Numbered from the stretch's first letter, positions 10,109 to 19,241 are shown. The stretch: DNA of 64,000 nt from Clostridium polyendosporum (GCF_018332455.1 NZ_BOPZ01000003.1:124001-188000), one strand, 5' to 3'. The notes: generated by a model not told the origin, from the sequence alone. Made by a program: numbers and translations.

Positions 10109-10290
10109 TCAATTTTAGCGAGATCCACTTTATTAAACAGCAACAAATAATAGTGAAAGGGTATTAAATCCTTTCACTATTATTAAATTTCACCTTGTGA
10201 AATGACAGCAAATAAATCTAAGCAGGCATCGAGCCTGCTCACATTGAGTCAGATTTCACTTCGTGAAATGACAGCATATAAAAGAACTAC
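10109..10290. repeat. Cluster of three REP-like palindromes with terminator hairpins
   Basis: Between pgeF and nrdR are three degenerate copies of the dispersed palindrome (about 10123-10145, 10186-10213, 10249-10276) whose core is ATTTCAC-TTT-GTGAAAT followed by GACAGCAAATAA. Two hairpins are interleaved: AATAATAGTGAAAGG / CCTTTCACTATTATT (10146-10184) and AGCAGGC / GCCTGCT (10221-10239). The hairpins can terminate nrdR transcription on the minus strand. Confidence 0.75.
10146..10184 (-). terminator. Terminator-like hairpin downstream of nrdR
   Basis: A 15-bp perfect stem around GTATTAAAT. On the minus strand the 3' arm is followed by TTATTTGTTG, a weak T-tract typical of the REP-linked terminators in this window. 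Confidence 0.7.
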
Positions 10291-10304
10291 TTTTGTATTT
10301 CTTC

Positions 10305-10757
10305 TCACATTCCCATCAGCCTCTTTATCTCTTCCATAAAAGTATTTATATCTTTAAATTGTCTATAGACAGAAGCAAATCTTACATACGATACCTCATC
10401 TACTTCCTTAAGCCTTTCCATTATCATTTCACCTATGTATTCAGACTTTACTTCTGTGAGCATTTTATTACTTATTGTTTTTTCAATATCATCTGCAATA
10501 TCTTCAATCTGTTTTCTTGAAACGGGTCTTTTTTGACAAGCCTTTATAAGTCCATTTATAATTTTTTCTTTATTAAAATTTTCTCTAGTTAAATCCTTCT
10601 TTATAACTAATATTGGAATATCTTCAACTTTTTCATAAGTTGTATATCTCTTACCACACTTTAAACATTCTCTTCTTCTTCTTATGGTAGTATAGTCCTC
10701 TGTTGATCTGGAATCTACTACTTTACTTTCCTCATATGCACAATATGGACATCTCAA
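10305..10757 (-). CDS. nrdR: Transcriptional repressor NrdR
   Basis: Represses ribonucleotide reductase genes when dATP is high. With a TTG start at 10757 the product is 150 residues, the normal NrdR length, and begins MRCPYC. The N-terminal zinc ribbon has CPYC and CLKCGKRY pairs; the ATP-cone begins near residue 49 (VIKKDLTREN). The upstream in-frame ATG (10799) would add 14 unrelated residues, while the TTG has GGAAGG upstream. Ribonucleotide reductase genes are not in the window, so NrdR acts in trans. Confidence 0.95.
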   Translation of the reverse strand: MRCPYCAYEESKVVDSRSTEDYTTIRRRRECLKCGKRYTTYEKVEDIPILVIKKDLTRENFNKEKIINGLIKACQKRPVSRKQIEDIADDIEKTISNKMLTEVKSEYIGEMIMERLKEVDEVSYVRFASVYRQFKDINTFMEEIKRLMGM

Positions 10758-10816
10758 ACTTTTCACGCCCTTCCAATTGAATGTATAAATATTATACACA
10801 TTTTCAATTTGAAATT

Positions 10817-11077
10817 CTATACATCTCCAATTGTTTTATCTTTACTATCGACTAATATAACGTCTACACCTACTTTAATTACATCTTCCCATGGTATTTC
10901 TAGCATGTCCAACTTACCAAACCAATTATTTTTTTGTACAGGAATTAATATAGAAATTATTCTATTATCATCACAATCTATTTTAATGTCTCTTATAAAT
11001 CCAAGTTTAGCGCCAACATTCATATCTATAACTTCCATAGCCCTTAAATTATTTATTGAAAACATATTTAACTCCAC
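10817..11077 (-). CDS. ylmC: YlmC/YmxH-family PRC-barrel sporulation protein
   Basis: Small 86-residue protein with a single PRC-barrel fold, recognised by NMFSINNLRAMEVIDMNVG at the start and WEDVIKVGVDVILVD at the end. The family is associated with sporulation in Firmicutes and is encoded just after sigG, as here. Molecular function is not established. It lies 151 nt after sigG with a terminator between, so it may have its own promoter. Confidence 0.85.
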   Translation of the reverse strand: MELNMFSINNLRAMEVIDMNVGAKLGFIRDIKIDCDDNRIISILIPVQKNNWFGKLDMLEIPWEDVIKVGVDVILVDSKDKTIGDV

Positions 11078-11141
11078 TTTAACCCCTCCTTTTCTTCTTA
11101 TATAAAAATATATGATGAACCAATAGTATAAATTCCAAAAT

Positions 11142-11174
11142 AAGAATGAAAGGATTCAATGCCCTTTCATTCTT
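11142..11174. terminator. Hairpin upstream of ylmC
   Basis: Stem AAGAATGAAAGG / CCTTTCATTCTT (12 bp) around ATTCAATGC. It sits between the sigG terminator and ylmC and contains the TTCAATGCC core that recurs in the second repeat family of this window. It may be a repeat remnant rather than a working terminator. Confidence 0.55.
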
Positions 11175-11210
11175 ATTCAGATTTTATTTTACGAAATAAC
11201 AACAAATAAA

Positions 11211-11232
11211 ATAGAGCTCAAATGAGCTCTAT
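11211..11232 (-). terminator. Intrinsic terminator at the sigG stop
   Basis: Stem AGAGCTCA / TGAGCTCT overlapping the end of sigG, followed on the minus strand by ATTTTATTTG and then a REP-like palindrome (11180-11208). Confidence 0.75.
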
Positions 11233-12002
11233 ATGTATTTTTTCATGTGCTTAAGTGCTGTTTTTTCCAACCTTGAAACCTGTGCTTGAGATATTCCTAT
11301 CTCATCTGCCACCTCCATTTGAGTTCTTCCATTAAAAAACCTTAAAGTTAGTATTAACTTTTCTCTGTCATTTAGTTTTTTCATAGCTTCTTTTATGGAT
11401 ATGTTCTCTAACCAACTTTCATCTTGGTTCTTATTATCTGAGATTTGATCCATAACATAGATTGCATCTCCACCATCATGGTATATAGGTTCAAATAATG
11501 ACACTGGATCTTGAATAGCATCTAAAGCAAAAACGACTTCTTCTCTTGGTAATTTAAGCTCCTTAGCTATTTGTGAAATAGTTGGCTCTTTATTATTGTC
11601 ATTTACCAACTTATCTCTTACTAATAGTGCTCTATAGGCTATATCTCTTAAGGATCTGCTCACCCTTATAGAGTTGTTGTCTCTTAAATATCTTCGTATT
11701 TCGCCTATAATCATTGGAACTGCATAAGTCGAGAATTTTACATTTTGCTCTAAGTCAAAATTATCAATTGCTTTCATTAAACCTATACAACCTACCTGAA
11801 ATAAATCATCTACATTTTCTCCTCTATTGTTAAACCTCTGAATAACACTTAAAACTAATCTTAAATTCCCATTAATAAACTTTTCTCTAGAGAATCCATC
11901 TCCACTTCTCATTTTAAGAAGAAGTTCTTTCATCTCTTTTTCCTTTAAAACAGGTAGCTTAGAGGTATTGACACCGCATATCTCTACTTTATTGATTATC
12001 AT
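11229..12002 (-). CDS. sigG: Sporulation sigma factor SigG
   Basis: Late forespore RNA polymerase sigma factor, 257 residues. The N-terminus MIINKVEICGVNTSKLP is hallmark SigG. Region 2 includes DLFQVGCIGLMKAIDNFD and KFSTYAVPMIIGEIRR, region 3 ISQIAKELKLPREEV, and region 4 the helix-turn-helix GRTQMEVADEIGISQAQVSR. It is third in the spoIIGA-sigE-sigG order, 85 nt after sigE, the same order as in Bacillus. Confidence 0.97.
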   Translation of the reverse strand: MIINKVEICGVNTSKLPVLKEKEMKELLLKMRSGDGFSREKFINGNLRLVLSVIQRFNNRGENVDDLFQVGCIGLMKAIDNFDLEQNVKFSTYAVPMIIGEIRRYLRDNNSIRVSRSLRDIAYRALLVRDKLVNDNNKEPTISQIAKELKLPREEVVFALDAIQDPVSLFEPIYHDGGDAIYVMDQISDNKNQDESWLENISIKEAMKKLNDREKLILTLRFFNGRTQMEVADEIGISQAQVSRLEKTALKHMKKYI

Positions 12003-12087
12003 GTGTAATCAACCCCTTATAAGTAATAAACTTACTGCATTAAAATTATTTCCTATTGAGGTTGATTTTATACGAAGCCAACCCTTA

Positions 12088-12795
12088 CTAAATCATTCTA
12101 TTTATTTCCTTCTTTAAACGCTTTATAATCTTTTTTTCTAATCTAGAAATATAGGATTGTGATATTCCAAGCATATCTGCAACTTCTTTTTGGGTCTTTT
12201 CTCTTGCACCATATAATCCGAACCTAAGTTTTACAATTTCTTTTTCTCTTTCACTTAAGTTCTTCATTGCCATAAATAAAAGTTGCTTGTCAACTTCATC
12301 TTCGATCAGATTATAAACTATATCATTATCGGTTCCTAAAATATCTGATAGCAAAAGTTCATTTCCATCCCAATCAATATTTAATGGTTCATAGAAAGAT
12401 ATTTCAGCTTTTACTTTACTATTTCTTCGTAAGTACATTAATATTTCATTTTCTATACATCTCGATGCATAGGTTGCTAGTTTTATCTTTTTTTCTGGGT
12501 TAAAAGTGTTAACTGCCTTAATCAATCCGATAGTTCCGACTGAGATAAGATCTTCTACACCTATTCCTGTATTCTCGAACTTTCTTGCAATATAAACTAC
12601 TAATCTCAGATTTCTTTCAATTAAAACGCTTCGTACCGTCTCATCTCCGCTGATAAGTTTAAGTACAAGATTATCCTCTTCTTCTTTACTCAATGGAGGC
12701 GGGAGTGCATCGTTCCCCCCTACATAATAAAGAGTTTTAAGCAATATTTTGAATTTTGAAAAAATTCGGTTGATAATAATACTAACACTTAACAT
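12088..12795 (-). CDS. sigE: Sporulation sigma factor SigE (pro-form)
   Basis: Early mother-cell sigma factor, 235 residues. An N-terminal amphipathic pro-sequence of about 25-30 residues precedes [18 protein letters not shown]; by analogy with Bacillus it is cut there by SpoIIGA. Region 2 [17 protein letters not shown] and region 4 [19 protein letters not shown] are intact. It starts 12 nt after spoIIGA, consistent with co-expression of sigma and its activating protease. Confidence 0.97.
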   Translation of the reverse strand: MLSVSIIINRIFSKFKILLKTLYYVGGNDALPPPLSKEEEDNLVLKLISGDETVRSVLIERNLRLVVYIARKFENTGIGVEDLISVGTIGLIKAVNTFNPEKKIKLATYASRCIENEILMYLRRNSKVKAEISFYEPLNIDWDGNELLLSDILGTDNDIVYNLIEDEVDKQLLFMAMKNLSEREKEIVKLRFGLYGAREKTQKEVADMLGISQSYISRLEKKIIKRLKKEINRMI

Positions 12796-12807
12796 ACCAC
12801 CACACCC

Positions 12808-13614
12808 CTATAATACTGCTCTAGACAATAAAGCTCCGTAATCATTTGAGCTACTGAGTTTCTCATTGCATAAACATATTATTACATCCTTAGATACTAA
12901 CTTTTTATTGTCCTTAAATAGATTAACTTTATCAACCTTATAACCTTTCAGATTTCCACTATGACCATTAATCGCTTTATATGGTACATAATATATACTT
13001 TTTTTATTTAATTCATGAATTTTAATAATTTTTTCTTCTACAATTATCACTGGTAGGCAGGTTGCTGGTTCAATAAGCTCATTTCCTGTGTCAAGAAAAG
13101 CTTTCACTTTATAGCATTCTCCTGATAAGGTAAATTCTATTTCATAAGTAAAATCAAATATAACCTTTCTATCTTTTATAAAAATCATTATCCTGTATAA
13201 AAGTAAATATATTATCATAATACTTAGCAGCATATACTTAAATGAGTAGCTTGTTATTATAAAACTTTCACTTATGTTATAATTATTTTGGTACATAGAA
13301 AAACCAAAACAAAAACCACACAAAAGCATAGATACCAAAATAAAAATAACTGAGGATTTTATTAAGAAGATTAAATCATTAATACTAGAAGCGACGTAAA
13401 CCATTACCATGGCAACCAATAACTTAATAGGTAGGATAGTCAATAAGTAGAGCTTAGGAATAAATAATACTATAGTATATAAAGCTCCTAGTAATGCTGA
13501 TAGAATTATTCTTTTATAATTACATTTACCTCTGACAATTTGAATAGTTACTAACAACAAAAAGGAATTAATTATAAAATTCTCAAACACTACTACATCT
13601 ATATACACTTCCAT
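12808..13614 (-). CDS. spoIIGA: Pro-SigE processing aspartic protease SpoIIGA
   Basis: Septal membrane protease that activates pro-SigE, 268 residues. The N-terminal half has about five transmembrane helices. The C-terminal half carries the aspartyl-protease motif FLDTGNELIEP with the catalytic Asp. I place the start at ATG 13614, eight bases after GGAG; the in-frame GTG at 13623 overlaps that ribosome site. It is upstream of and coupled to sigE. Confidence 0.95.
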   Translation of the reverse strand: MEVYIDVVVFENFIINSFLLLVTIQIVRGKCNYKRIILSALLGALYTIVLFIPKLYLLTILPIKLLVAMVMVYVASSINDLIFLIKSSVIFILVSMLLCGFCFGFSMYQNNYNISESFIITSYSFKYMLLSIMIIYLLLYRIMIFIKDRKVIFDFTYEIEFTLSGECYKVKAFLDTGNELIEPATCLPVIIVEEKIIKIHELNKKSIYYVPYKAINGHSGNLKGYKVDKVNLFKDNKKLVSKDVIICLCNEKLSSSNDYGALLSRAVL

Positions 13615-13756
13615 ATATTTCACTCCTTAAAACCATTATAAAACTTCATGTACTAAAATTTTGTCACATTATATTCCAAAGAAAAATTTTTTATAGTATC
13701 ATTTTTTACATATTATCCCATAAAGTTAATAAAACTAAAAGAATTTTAAACTCATT

Positions 13757-13790
13757 TACCTTTAGTTAAATTTCAATTTATCAAATGACA
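13757..13790. repeat. REP-like palindrome copy near ftsZ
   Basis: Degenerate copy (AAATTTCAATTTATCAAATGACATAAA) of the dispersed palindrome, directly abutting the ftsZ terminator. Confidence 0.55.
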
Positions 13791-13794
13791 TAAA

Positions 13795-13822
13795 AAAAGA
13801 CATGTATTAATACATGTCTTTT
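13795..13822 (-). terminator. Intrinsic terminator after ftsZ
   Basis: A 28-base perfect palindrome (arms AAAAGACATGTATT / AATACATGTCTTTT) eight bases past the ftsZ stop. The flanking A and T runs make it usable in both directions. Confidence 0.85.
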
Positions 13823-13829
13823 AACTTAA

Positions 13830-14936
13830 TTATCTTTTTTGTCTTCTTAAAAATGCAGGTATATCTAATTCATCTGCAAAATTTGGAGCAGCTGCTGCCA
13901 CTTCTTCTTCTTGAACTTTATTAACTTCAGGTTCATTAATTTCTATCTTAACTTCATCTCTGCTTTTTTCCTTGTTACCTTTTTCCTTTTCAAAGCCTGT
14001 TGCTATAACTGTTATTCTAATTTCATCCTTTAAGTTCTCATCAATAACAGCACCAAAGATAATATTGGCATCTGGATCTGCAGCTTCTTGTACTATTTCT
14101 GCAGCTTCATTTATTTCTAAAAGTCCCAAATCGCCTCCACCAGTAACATTTAATAATACACCAGTAGCACCTATTATTGATGTTTCAAGTAAAGGAGAAG
14201 AAATTGCTTGCTTTGCAGCTTCTTGTGCTCTATTTTCTCCATTTCCTCTACCAACACCCATATGTGCTAAACCTTTATCTAACATTACCGCTCTTACATC
14301 AGCAAAGTCAAGGTTTACTAGACCAGGAATAGTAATAAGGTCAGAAATACCTTGTACACCTTGTCTTAAAACGTCATCTGCAAGCTTAAATGACTCTAGC
14401 AATGTTGTCTTCTTGTCTACCATGCTAAGGAGTCTTTCGTTTGGTATTGTTACAAGAGTATCTACTTTTTCCTTAAGATTATCAATTCCCATTTCAGCAT
14501 GCTTCATTCTTCTTCTACCTTCAAATGGAAAAGGTTTAGTTACAACCCCTACTGTTAATATTCCCATAGATTTTGCAATTTCAGCTACAACAGGAGCTGC
14601 ACCAGTACCTGTTCCACCACCCATACCAGCTGTGATGAATACCATGTCTGCACCTTTTATAACTTCTGTAATCTCTTCTCTACTCTCTTCAGCAGCTTTT
14701 TTTCCTATCTCAGGATTAGCACCTGCTCCTAAGCCTTTAGTTAATTTTTCTCCAACTTGAATTTTTTGATTTGCATGAGAAAGCATAAGTGCTTGTTTAT
14801 CTGTATTAACTGAGATGAACTCAACATTCTTTAACCCCTCAACAATCATTCTATTAACAGCATTGTTACCTCCGCCGCCGCATCCTATAACTTTTATATT
14901 TGCAAAATCTTGCATATCTACTTCAAAATCTAACAA
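13830..14936 (-). CDS. ftsZ: Cell division protein FtsZ
   Basis: Tubulin-like GTPase that forms the Z ring, including the polar ring of sporulation. The nucleotide loop [13 protein letters not shown], tubulin signature [10 protein letters not shown] and T7 loop region are all present; the C-terminal anchor peptide is [11 protein letters not shown]. The start is a TTG at 14936: AAAGGAGG lies seven bases upstream and the product [10 protein letters not shown] matches other FtsZ N-termini. The open frame from an ATG at 14966 would extend across that ribosome site and overlap ftsA. With the TTG start it is 368 residues and begins 13 nt after ftsA. Confidence 0.97.
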   Translation of the reverse strand: MLDFEVDMQDFANIKVIGCGGGGNNAVNRMIVEGLKNVEFISVNTDKQALMLSHANQKIQVGEKLTKGLGAGANPEIGKKAAEESREEITEVIKGADMVFITAGMGGGTGTGAAPVVAEIAKSMGILTVGVVTKPFPFEGRRRMKHAEMGIDNLKEKVDTLVTIPNERLLSMVDKKTTLLESFKLADDVLRQGVQGISDLITIPGLVNLDFADVRAVMLDKGLAHMGVGRGNGENRAQEAAKQAISSPLLETSIIGATGVLLNVTGGGDLGLLEINEAAEIVQEAADPDANIIFGAVIDENLKDEIRITVIATGFEKEKGNKEKSRDEVKIEINEPEVNKVQEEEVAAAAPNFADELDIPAFLRRQKR

Positions 14937-14949
14937 ACTAATTCCTCCT

Positions 14950-16251
14950 TTAGAAAATATCATCAATTATCCTTTTAAGATTATAAATAAATCCTCTTCT
15001 CTTTTTAGTTTCTTTTTTTATATTGCTTTTCATATTGCTCTTCATATTGCTCTTCATATTGCTCTTCTTATTGCTGTTCATATTATTACGAAGGGATTGC
15101 TCTTTTAAATTATCTCTATTAATTTTCTCACATATTAATTTTAACCTATCATAACCATTTTTAACAATACCAATTGATGTAATAATACAAGAATTTTGTA
15201 ATCCTAGTTGATTTTTTGTCACAATAACTATCTTTTTACGCAACTTATCTTCGATAATATACCTAATATCCTCAAAATATGTTACTCCATCACCAATAAC
15301 ATATACAGCATCTATTTGATCTAAACATTCACTATTCTCAATATCCTCATTGATCAATGTAGCAATTTCTTCTAATCTAGCTCTTACAATATTCTTATAA
15401 AGTTTAATATCAAATTCTAATGTGCTAGATTTAGAAGCCCCTACAGCTTCTTCTCTGTACTTGGTGAAATAGTCGATACTATGTAACTTTTTCGTCCTTT
15501 CAGCCTCATCTCTAGAAACATTAGTGCAAACTGATATATCTCTTGTTATATTTTCTCCCCCTATAGGTAAAAATGAGAAATATTTTAAAGTATTATTTTT
15601 AAAATATGCAAGCTGGGTAGTTTCAGATCCCACATCAATAATAAGTATAGATGAAAGTTCTGTCTTATCACTTAAGAATATTTCTCTAGCTGCATTTATA
15701 CTTAAGCTAAATCCATTAATCTTTAAGCCAGCTAAGTTTACAACACCTTTTAAGTCATCAAGTAAATCTCTCCTACCAGCTACTACATTAGATATAACTT
15801 CTAATCTTTTGCCCTTTAATCCAATAGGATTATGTATATTACTTTTTTCATCTATAACAAAAGATTCTATTATCACATCTACTATTTCTTCATCATCAGA
15901 TAACTTAATATTTTTACAATCTTCTACAGCTTCTCTTATATTATCCATATCTATAGTATTATCCATTGAATTAACATAAGAAACACCAGTACTACTTATA
16001 AGTCTACATCCCAAAGCGCTGACTCCAACATATACTTCACGAAAAGACATGTTAGTTGATTTTTTAAGTAAATCAACACACTCTTTTATACTTTGAGCAG
16101 CTTCAGTTAAATTTATTATTTTTCCTTTTGAAAATCCTTTTGACTCTACATAAACACTCTGAATAATTTCAAAAGAATTATCATTACAACTTGAAAGGGT
16201 TGCACTTATTTTATTAGACCCAATATCTATTCCTACACATATATTCTGCAT
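14950..16251 (-). CDS. ftsA: FtsA-type actin-like division protein
   Basis: Membrane tether for FtsZ, 433 residues. It shows the actin-fold phosphate-1 motif [11 protein letters not shown], the 1C domain region ([10 protein letters not shown]), phosphate-2 [12 protein letters not shown] and the later VYVIGDG. The C-terminal end [16 protein letters not shown] is the expected amphipathic membrane-targeting helix. Between them is a low-complexity linker with about five KSNM-type tetrapeptide repeats. Position just before ftsZ supports ftsA. The ribosome site GGAGGG is unusually far (about 15 nt) from the ATG. Confidence 0.92.
   Translation of the reverse strand: MQNICVGIDIGSNKISATLSSCNDNSFEIIQSVYVESKGFSKGKIINLTEAAQSIKECVDLLKKSTNMSFREVYVGVSALGCRLISSTGVSYVNSMDNTIDMDNIREAVEDCKNIKLSDDEEIVDVIIESFVIDEKSNIHNPIGLKGKRLEVISNVVAGRRDLLDDLKGVVNLAGLKINGFSLSINAAREIFLSDKTELSSILIIDVGSETTQLAYFKNNTLKYFSFLPIGGENITRDISVCTNVSRDEAERTKKLHSIDYFTKYREEAVGASKSSTLEFDIKLYKNIVRARLEEIATLINEDIENSECLDQIDAVYVIGDGVTYFEDIRYIIEDKLRKKIVIVTKNQLGLQNSCIITSIGIVKNGYDRLKLICEKINRDNLKEQSLRNNMNSNKKSNMKSNMKSNMKSNIKKETKKRRGFIYNLKRIIDDIF
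15026..15084 (-). repeat. 12-bp tandem repeat inside ftsA
   Basis: About five copies of a 12-bp unit (CTTCATATTGCT on the plus strand), the last ones diverged, encode the repeated tetrapeptide K-S-N-M in the linker before the membrane helix. The unit is a multiple of three, so copy number can change without a frameshift. Confidence 0.85.
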
Positions 16252-16366
16252 TTAAGTTCTGTCTTCCCTCCTTAATAGCTAAATACTAATAGTATATAGT
16301 AGTATTCAACATAATTAACATTTTTCCTTTTTTTTTAAACATTAATTTTATTGGTAATTTATTGAA

Positions 16367-16398
16367 AGAAACTCTACTGAATCCAGTAGAGTTTCTTA
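16367..16398 (-). terminator. Intrinsic terminator after the glycosyltransferase
   Basis: Stem AAGAAACTCTACTG / CAGTAGAGTTTCTT overlapping the stop of the glycosyltransferase gene, followed on the minus strand by TCAATAAAT. Confidence 0.75.
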
Positions 16399-17670
16399 AT
16401 TTGCCTTTTCTAATTCTCTTATATTTATACTTCTTGTATGAATGGTGTGAGACCATTCCTTATTATTTTTATTTAGTATGCCTTGTATAGAGATTGGCAA
16501 CCATGTTAATGAAAAAACTGGATATATCAAATAATATAAAAATACTTTAAAGTTAAATTTTTTATCTAATATAAGTATAAACGGCGTATAAATAAATTGA
16601 AGTAATATTACCATAACTGTTCCTAATTTAGTTAAGTTAAAATTTGTCGTTTGTATTGTATTTATGGTTGATATAATCATATCTGGAGCAACTTTAAAAT
16701 AATTTACAATGTTTAAAATCATCGCTATTCCGAGTAATATTATAATTATTGGTTGAATGCTATATAATGCGCAATCAAAAGCTATAAAACTACGATCCTT
16801 AAAAGCTTTCTTCATAAGATTCCAAAAATATCTTGATGAAACATCTGCAAATCCTTGCATCCATCTCCTTCTTTGAGCCCAGGATTGAGCTAAAGTTAAA
16901 GGTTTTTCATCGTATATAATAGCATCATGAGCCCATCCAACCTTATGACCATTTAATACAAGTTTACAGGTAAACTCTAAGTCTTCTGTTAAACATGTTG
17001 CTCCCCATCCTAATTGTCTTAATGTCTCAGTTTCAATGCAAAAACCTGTTCCTCCAAGCTGATTAGACAATCCTAGGTTACTTCTCGAAAGTTGAAGCAT
17101 CCTATTAGATGACCAGAATGATATTGAATAGCTTCCAGTAATCCAAGTATCATTTGGATTTTTGCTATCTAAATACCCCTGAACAACTTTATAATCTTTA
17201 AGTAACATTCCATTCATCTCTAACAAAAAGTTTTTAGAAATAAGGTTGTCTGCATCAAATACAGCTACTGCATCATACTTCTTTTTCATTGAGAATATTT
17301 TACCAAACATCCATTCTAATGCATAGCCTTTTCCTCGCTTTGTCTTATCAAATCTCTCATATACCTTAGCACCTAAATTTCTAGCCTTTTCAGCTGTTTT
17401 ATCCTTACAGTTGTCTGCAATTACAAAAACATCAAATAATTCTCTTGGATAATTAAGTTGAAATAAGCTTTCTATAATATCGCTTATAACCATCTCCTCA
17501 TTATGAGCGGCAACTATTAAGGCAAAACTTTTTTGGGGATCTACCTTGTTCTTTGATTTTATTCTTATTATACCAAATAAAGAAAGGATAAGGTAATACA
17601 TTGAGATTATGAATACTACATCTGTATAAATAACGGCAATTAATTGAAGTAAGTTTTTTATAATATGCAT
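16396..17670 (-). CDS. Membrane-bound family 2 glycosyltransferase
   Basis: Processive-type GT2 enzyme of 424 residues. An N-terminal helix (~8-30) is followed by the catalytic domain: FALIVAAHNEE, the metal-binding VFDADN, TEDLEF, and QRRRW (QxxRW), then about three C-terminal transmembrane helices. These motifs are shared with hyaluronan/cellulose synthase-like enzymes that polymerise and extrude a glycan; the sugar cannot be read from sequence. The ATG at 17670 has GGGGG eight bases before it. It stands alone with its own terminator and no glycan-operon partners. Confidence 0.85.
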   Translation of the reverse strand: MHIIKNLLQLIAVIYTDVVFIISMYYLILSLFGIIRIKSKNKVDPQKSFALIVAAHNEEMVISDIIESLFQLNYPRELFDVFVIADNCKDKTAEKARNLGAKVYERFDKTKRGKGYALEWMFGKIFSMKKKYDAVAVFDADNLISKNFLLEMNGMLLKDYKVVQGYLDSKNPNDTWITGSYSISFWSSNRMLQLSRSNLGLSNQLGGTGFCIETETLRQLGWGATCLTEDLEFTCKLVLNGHKVGWAHDAIIYDEKPLTLAQSWAQRRRWMQGFADVSSRYFWNLMKKAFKDRSFIAFDCALYSIQPIIIILLGIAMILNIVNYFKVAPDMIISTINTIQTTNFNLTKLGTVMVILLQFIYTPFILILDKKFNFKVFLYYLIYPVFSLTWLPISIQGILNKNNKEWSHTIHTRSINIRELEKAN

Positions 17671-17984
17671 CAATAATTCCCCCTTAGTTCATAGTTATTT
17701 TAGCATAAAATTATGTTAAATACTATATATGATTAACAAAATTTGATATTATCAATTTAAAATGGTGATTTTTGGGTATAAATGAGTATAGTAACTAATA
17801 ACGAAGCTTTATTTGATTTTATGTTTTATGGTATAATATTTTCAGAAGATTCAGTAAGGAGGTTTTACCATGTTGTGAACTTGTGAAAAGGGATTTAAAA
17901 AGTCTCTATTTCACAGATTTGATGAATCCTTTGGATAGCTTAAATGTTTTTTAAGCTTATCAAAATTTATAAGGAGGATTTATC
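17671..17984 (+). other. Intergenic region with plus-strand promoter, two-codon ORF and leader hairpins
   Basis: Left half is the upstream region of the glycosyltransferase (minus strand). The right half looks like a plus-strand leader: TATAAT at 17832-17837; a strong ribosome site AAGGAGG (17856-17862) before ATG-TTG-TGA (17870-17878), a two-codon reading frame; a hairpin pairing TGTGAAA and TTTCACA (about 17882-17917); and AGCTTAAA / TTTAAGCT (about 17937-17956). A second AAGGAGG then precedes the 33-codon ORF. No good -35 is visible at 17 bp. Confidence 0.5.
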
Positions 17985-18086
17985 ATGAAAAAATATATGA
18001 TAATACAACTACTAAAATCACTAAAAGATAATGAACCATCATTAGATAATATATGTATAAAAATTCTAGATTATATGTCATTCTAG
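17985..18086 (+). CDS. Small 33-residue ORF, unknown function, only plus-strand gene
   Basis: ATG at 17985 with AAGGAGG spaced eight bases away, reading MKKYMIIQLLKSLKDN through to SF-stop at 18086. I do not recognise it. The first half could form an amphipathic helix. It is followed by a plus-strand terminator (18110-18137), and preceded by a leader with a two-codon ORF, so a complete small transcription unit is present. A 17-bp tandem duplication (18063-18096) produces the present stop codon; without it the frame would run 14 codons further into the terminator hairpin. It could be a small protein or leader peptide. Confidence 0.55.
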   Translation: MKKYMIIQLLKSLKDNEPSLDNICIKILDYMSF

Positions 18087-18096
18087 ATTATATGTC
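18063..18096. repeat. 17-bp perfect tandem duplication
   Basis: Unit ATTCTAGATTATATGTC occurs twice in a row, with the first four bases of a third copy. It spans the stop of the small plus-strand ORF. Confidence 0.95.
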
Positions 18097-18109
18097 ATTC
18101 TCATTATAT

Positions 18110-18137
18110 AAGGCAACTCAAAAAGAGTTGCCTTTTG
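18110..18137 (+). terminator. Intrinsic terminator of the plus-strand small ORF
   Basis: Stem AAGGCAACTC / GAGTTGCCTT with loop AAAAA and a T-tract CCTTTTGTT. It also lies directly after the pilT stop on the other strand and may serve both converging transcripts. Confidence 0.85.
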
Positions 18138-19190
18138 TTACATAGTAATTAATCTAGTGAGTAAGTCTTTATCAACAGAATGACTTACTGCAGTTTCTTC
18201 AGTAATAACGCCTTTTCTACAAAGTTCAGCAAGAGCCATATCCATAGTCTTCATTCCATACTTCCCACCTGTTTGGACTGAGGATTCTATTTGATACGTT
18301 TTACCTTCTCTTATAAGACTTTGTATCGCAGGAGTATTAATCATAATTTCTAGTGCAGATGTTCTACTATTATCTACTGTTGGTAAAAGTTGTTGTGATA
18401 CTATTCCTTGAAGAACTGATGAAAGCTGCATTCTTATTTGCTGCTGCTGATGGGATGGAAAAACATCTACTATTCTATCTATTGTCTTTGCAGCACCAAT
18501 AGTATGTAATGTAGATAATACTAAATGACCTGTCTCCGCTGCAGTAATAGCAATTGAAATTGTTTCTAAATCTCTCATTTCTCCTATAAGAATAACATCT
18601 GGATCCTCCCTCAAAATGGCTCTTAAAGCATTTTGATAGGACATACTATCTTTACCAATTTCTCTTTGATTTACTATACATTTATTATGCTTATGTAAAA
18701 ATTCAATTGGATCCTCTAATGTAATAATATGAGCCTCCTTATTTTGGTTTATCTCATTTATTATTGCTGCAAGAGTAGTACTTTTACCACTTCCAGCATG
18801 ACCTGTTACTAATATTAATCCTCTTTTCTTTAAAGCTAAATCCTTAAGTATCGGTGGATGACCTAATTCACTTAAGGTCGGAACTTTTAAAGAAATAACT
18901 CTTATCGCAATTGCATGGCTATTTCTTTGCTTAAAAACATTTACTATAAATCTTCCTATACCAGCAATAGAATATGATGTATCAAACTCTCCAGTTGTAT
19001 CATATATATCAAAATTACTTTCTAGTATCTCCTTTGCATACCTCTCTGTATCTGATGCAAGTAGTTTATCATCACCTATTCTTACGAGACTACCATTTAC
19101 TCTTATTACTGGTGGAATACCAACGGTAAGATGAAGATCTGATGCTCCTTGTTCAATAGTTGTTTCAAGTAATTTCTTTATCGTAACCAT
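18138..19190 (-). CDS. pilT: Type IV pilus retraction ATPase PilT
   Basis: Hexameric motor that retracts type IV pili, 350 residues. The N-terminal PAS-like domain begins TIEQGASDLHLTVG. Walker A is GHAGSGKST, Walker B DPDVILIGEMRDLET, the Asp box LEDPIEF and the His box STLHTIGAAKTIDR; the PilT-type AIRVISLKVPTLSELG motif is clear. Clostridia use PilT in gliding motility. No pilB, pilC or pilin gene is nearby, so this is an isolated pilT, between sigK and a glycosyltransferase. Confidence 0.95.
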   Translation of the reverse strand: MVTIKKLLETTIEQGASDLHLTVGIPPVIRVNGSLVRIGDDKLLASDTERYAKEILESNFDIYDTTGEFDTSYSIAGIGRFIVNVFKQRNSHAIAIRVISLKVPTLSELGHPPILKDLALKKRGLILVTGHAGSGKSTTLAAIINEINQNKEAHIITLEDPIEFLHKHNKCIVNQREIGKDSMSYQNALRAILREDPDVILIGEMRDLETISIAITAAETGHLVLSTLHTIGAAKTIDRIVDVFPSHQQQQIRMQLSSVLQGIVSQQLLPTVDNSRTSALEIMINTPAIQSLIREGKTYQIESSVQTGGKYGMKTMDMALAELCRKGVITEETAVSHSVDKDLLTRLITM

Positions 19191-19241
19191 AATTTGTTCC
19201 CCCTTATATTTACCGTTCTTAAAAATTATTATTCTACAAAA

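Noticed and set aside
13972-14760. A 262-codon plus-strand frame opposite ftsZ
   Set aside because: It is the antisense shadow of ftsZ, low in sequence complexity (rich in Ser, Pro and Ala), with no ribosome site; ftsZ is certain on the other strand.
15026-15084. CRISPR array
   Set aside because: The repeats are 12 bp without spacers and lie in the ftsA coding frame.
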